Assembly: GCA_944393305.1 (NCBI GenBank)
Contig: CALXZS010000002.1
Span: 1 to 24,535, forward strand
Source of the DNA: an uncultured Clostridia bacterium
GTDB lineage: Bacteria; Bacillota; Clostridia; TANB77; CAG-508
DNA: 24,535 nucleotides
Reading direction: 5' to 3'
Part shown: positions 22,000-24,535 of the stretch, in pieces
Position numbering within the stretch: position 1 is the first letter of the stretch
Layout: every line of letters starts with the position of its first letter
Made by a program: the position numbers and the translations under genes
Notes under the pieces: generated by a model
What the model was told of the DNA's origin: nothing
Databases searched by the model: none
The model's input: the letters and a program-made list of their open reading frames with translations, nothing else

Positions 22000-24234
22000 A
22001 TGGATTTTAAAGAATGGAATGAATTTAATAAACAAGGAGAATGGACAAAGGAAATAGATGTAAGAAGCTTTATACAAGCCAATTATATACCATATAGTGG
22101 AGATGAAAGCTTTTTATCTAATGCAACAGAAAAAAGCTTAAAATTATGGAATAAAATACAAGAATTATACAAAGAAGAAAGAAAAAAAGGAGTTCTTGAT
22201 GTAGACACAAAAACACCTTCAGGAATAAATAGATATGAGGCAGGTTATGTAGACAAAGACTTAGAGTTAATAGTAGGTCTTCAAACAGACAAGCCTTTAA
22301 AAAGAGCAATAATGCCTAATGGCGGTATAAGAATAGTAGAAAAATCTTGCGAAAGTTATGGATATAAAGTAGATGATGAAGTTGAAAAAATTTATCATAA
22401 TTATAGAAGAACACATAATGACGGAGTATTTGCAGTATATACACCAGATATAAGAGCAGCTAGAAGTTCTCACCTAATAACAGGACTTCCAGATGGATAT
22501 GGTAGAGGAAGAATTATAGGAGATTATAGAAGAGTTGCTCTATATGGAGTGGACAAGCTAATAGAAGAAAAGCAAGATGAATTAAATATTTTAAATACAG
22601 ATGAATTTACAGAAGAAATAATTAGAGATAGAGAAGAAACTCATGACCAAATAGAAGCATTAAAAGAGCTAAAAGAAATGGCCGAAAAATATGGATGTGA
22701 TATATCTAGACCGGCAGCAAATGCACATGAAGCATTTCAATGGACATATTTCGCATATTTAGGAGCAATAAAAGACCAAAATGGTGCTGCAATGAGTTTA
22801 GGTAGAGTATCAACATTCTTAGATATATATGTGGAAAGAGACTTAAAAAATGGTGTAATTACTGAAGAATTTGCACAAGAATTAATGGATCAATTCGTAT
22901 TAAAACTAAGAATGGTAAGATTTTTACGTGCACCAGAATATAACGCATTATTTAGTGGAGATCCAGTATGGGTAACAGAAAGTATTGGAGGAATGGGGCT
23001 AGATGGAAGAACATTAGTTACAAAAAATTCTTTCAGACTACTTCATACTCTTGAAAATTTAGACCCTGCTCCAGAACCAAATATAACAGTATTGTGGTCA
23101 AAAAATTTACCAGAAGGATTCAAAAAATATTGTGCAAAAATATCAATAAATACATCATCAATCCAATATGAAAATGATGATTTAATGAGACCAATGCTTG
23201 GAGACGATTATGGAATAGCATGTTGTGTTTCAGCAATGAAAATAGGAAAACAAATGCAATTCTTTGGAGCTAGAGCAAATTTAGCAAAAGCATTATTATA
23301 TGCTATAAACGGTGGAAAAGATGAAATAACAGGAAAGCAAATTGCACCAAAATTTGAAGCAATTACATCAGAATATTTAGACTATAATGAAGTAATGGAA
23401 AAATATGATCAAATGATGGAATATGTTGCAAAAATATATATTAAAGCATTAAATGCAATCCATTATATGCATGACAAATATTCATATGAAGCATTAGAAA
23501 TGGCACTTCATGATAGAAAAATAAGAAGAACAATGGCATGCGGAATAGCCGGATTTTCAGTTGTTGTAGATTCACTTTCAGCTATAAAATATGCTAAAGT
23601 AAAAGTAATAAGAAACGAAGAAAGACTAGCAGTAGATTATGAAGTAGAAGGAGATTTTCCAAAGTTCGGAAATGATGATGATAGAGTAGACGATATAGCA
23701 GTTGAGTTAGTAAAAACATTTATGAAAAAATTAGAAAAACATCATATATATAGAAATGCAGAACCTACACTATCTATACTTACTATCACATCAAATGTTG
23801 TTTATGGAAAAAATACAGGAAGTACACCAGATGGAAGAAAAGCAGGAGTAGCATTTGCACCAGGTGCAAACCCAATGCATGGTAGAGACGAATCAGGAGC
23901 ACTTGCTTCAATGAACTCAATTGCAAAATTACCTTATGAATATTCAGAAGATGGAATATCATACACATTTGCAATAACACCTGGAACACTTGGACATAGC
24001 GAAGAAGAAAGAATAACTAACTTAGCAAGTATGCTAGATGGATACTTCATGCAAACAGGACATCATATTAATGTAAATGTATTTGATAGACAATTATTAA
24101 TAGATGCAATGAATCATCCAGAAAATTATCCAAACTTAACAATACGTGTATCAGGATATGCAGTAAACTTTGTAAAACTTACTCGTGAGCAACAAGAAGA
24201 AGTTATAGCAAGAACAATACAAGAAAGAATATAA
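22000..24234 (+). CDS. pflB: Formate C-acetyltransferase (pyruvate formate-lyase)
   Basis: This glycyl-radical enzyme converts pyruvate and CoA into acetyl-CoA and formate during anaerobic fermentation. The adjacent active-site cysteines are C408-C409 in GIACCVSAM. The radical glycine is G719 in RVSGYA near the C-terminus. Other landmarks are NITVLWSKNLPEGFK, PNGGIR and GLPDGYGRGRIIGDYRR, consistent with true PFL rather than a diol dehydratase-like relative. The product is 744 aa. I choose the ATG at 22000 because AAGGAG (21984-21989) sits 10 nt before it and the product starts MDFKEWNEFNKQGEWTKEID; an upstream in-frame ATG at 21940 lacks support. Its activating enzyme begins downstream, beyond a palindromic element. 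Oxygen-sensitive metabolism is implied. Confidence 0.97.
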   Translation: MDFKEWNEFNKQGEWTKEIDVRSFIQANYIPYSGDESFLSNATEKSLKLWNKIQELYKEERKKGVLDVDTKTPSGINRYEAGYVDKDLELIVGLQTDKPLKRAIMPNGGIRIVEKSCESYGYKVDDEVEKIYHNYRRTHNDGVFAVYTPDIRAARSSHLITGLPDGYGRGRIIGDYRRVALYGVDKLIEEKQDELNILNTDEFTEEIIRDREETHDQIEALKELKEMAEKYGCDISRPAANAHEAFQWTYFAYLGAIKDQNGAAMSLGRVSTFLDIYVERDLKNGVITEEFAQELMDQFVLKLRMVRFLRAPEYNALFSGDPVWVTESIGGMGLDGRTLVTKNSFRLLHTLENLDPAPEPNITVLWSKNLPEGFKKYCAKISINTSSIQYENDDLMRPMLGDDYGIACCVSAMKIGKQMQFFGARANLAKALLYAINGGKDEITGKQIAPKFEAITSEYLDYNEVMEKYDQMMEYVAKIYIKALNAIHYMHDKYSYEALEMALHDRKIRRTMACGIAGFSVVVDSLSAIKYAKVKVIRNEERLAVDYEVEGDFPKFGNDDDRVDDIAVELVKTFMKKLEKHHIYRNAEPTLSILTITSNVVYGKNTGSTPDGRKAGVAFAPGANPMHGRDESGALASMNSIAKLPYEYSEDGISYTFAITPGTLGHSEEERITNLASMLDGYFMQTGHHINVNVFDRQLLIDAMNHPENYPNLTIRVSGYAVNFVKLTREQQEEVIARTIQERI

Positions 24235-24243
24235 TTTTCAATC

Positions 24244-24441
24244 TGGGACGGTCCTAAATCGAAAATATTAAATTTGCAATCCACAATATACTTCTTTCCT
24301 ATTTTGCTACGCGGGTCGCGAGATTAAACTCGCTCCAGCTTGCACGTCTCGCTTAAGCTCCTACGTAGCTTACGCTCATCTAAAATATCAAGAAGTATAT
24401 TGTTTTCTTGTGAAAAAATTTTTCAATTAAGGACCGTCCCA
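24244..24441. mobile_element. MITE/REP-like palindromic element, copy B, inverted relative to copy A
   Basis: TGGGACGGTCC (24244-24254) and GGACCGTCCCA (24431-24441) are exact terminal inverted repeats, identical to those of copy A. AATATACTTCTT occurs in both arms in inverted orientation. The centre contains CGCGGGTC and ACTCGCTCCAGCTTGCAC, which read as the reverse complement of copy A. AATC flanks both ends. About 198 nt, non-coding, placed between pflB and pflA. Confidence 0.82.
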
Positions 24442-24460
24442 AATCAGAAAAGGAGAAAAA

Positions 24461-24535
24461 ATGGACTGTGAAAATGTAGTAGGGAAAATACACTCTTTTG
24501 AAAGCTTGGGTGCTGTTGATGGACCAGGAATTAGG
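24461..24535 (+). CDS. pflA: Pyruvate formate-lyase activating enzyme, N-terminal fragment
   Basis: The radical SAM enzyme that installs the glycyl radical on PFL. Only the first 25 codons are inside the window: VVGKIHSFESLGAVDGPGIR is the conserved N-terminus of PflA. The CxxxCxxC cluster motif would follow beyond the edge. The start follows AGGAG at 5 nt, 20 nt past the palindromic element. Truncated by the window end, not evidently broken. Confidence 0.93.
   Translation, partial: MDCENVVGKIHSFESLGAVDGPGIR

Noticed and set aside
1..24535. CRISPR array, tRNA or rRNA genes
   Set aside because: No regularly spaced direct repeats, cloverleaf-like sequences or conserved rRNA segments were seen on either strand.

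Overview
The window comes from the chromosome of a low-GC, endospore-forming bacterium of the Bacillota, most likely class Clostridia and possibly an uncultured gut lineage. Three things point there: very AT-rich coding sequence with strong AGGAGG-type ribosome binding sites, a T-box leader on thrS, and an intact spoIVA. Lineage-typical housekeeping genes (dnaG-rpoD, rpsF-ssb-rpsR, pflBA) are also present. Twenty complete protein genes and the start of one more are supported. All are on the + strand except spoIVA. I see no tRNA, rRNA, CRISPR array or transposase gene.

Layout. Positions 1-2640 hold an upstream terminator, a promoter and two uncharacterised genes: a DUF4116-like protein with a duplicated C-terminal module, and a 168-aa protein. 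Positions 2640-8440 hold a promoter, a T-box leader and thrS, followed by a truncated ThrRS-like paralogue that has lost zinc and ATP-binding residues, and then a 764-aa coiled-coil protein of unknown function. Positions 8448-10228 hold spoIVA on the - strand and an upstream spacer packed with three inverted repeats. Positions 10229-12209 hold a eukaryote-type UDP-sugar pyrophosphorylase and a separate left-handed beta-helix protein, which together resemble a split GlmU. Positions 12210-12576 hold a palindromic MITE-like element and a promoter. Positions 12577-16298 are an information-processing block: carD, dnaG, rpoD. Positions 16338-18077 hold a pilin-like protein with an FGE/C-lectin-type domain and an ASCH-domain protein. 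Positions 18100-19324 are the rpsF-ssb-rpsR operon. Positions 19328-21935 are a zinc-type ABC uptake operon (binding protein, ATPase, permease) preceded by a 24-bp inverted repeat. Positions 22000-24535 hold pflB, a second copy of the MITE-like element, and the start of pflA.

Four signals stand out. (1) The T-box/thrS unit is followed by a ThrRS pseudoenzyme candidate whose stop is 4 nt from a large unknown protein. (2) A short dispersed leader repeat sits immediately upstream of three unrelated downstream genes, and in each copy a CCUU-type strand can pair with the Shine-Dalgarno AAGG. (3) Two diverged copies of a GGGACGGTCC-ended palindromic element lie in opposite orientation, one of them between pflB and pflA. 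(4) A 16-nt T homopolymer lies inside the zinc-binding-protein gene. Functions are read from motifs by eye; no database search was run.
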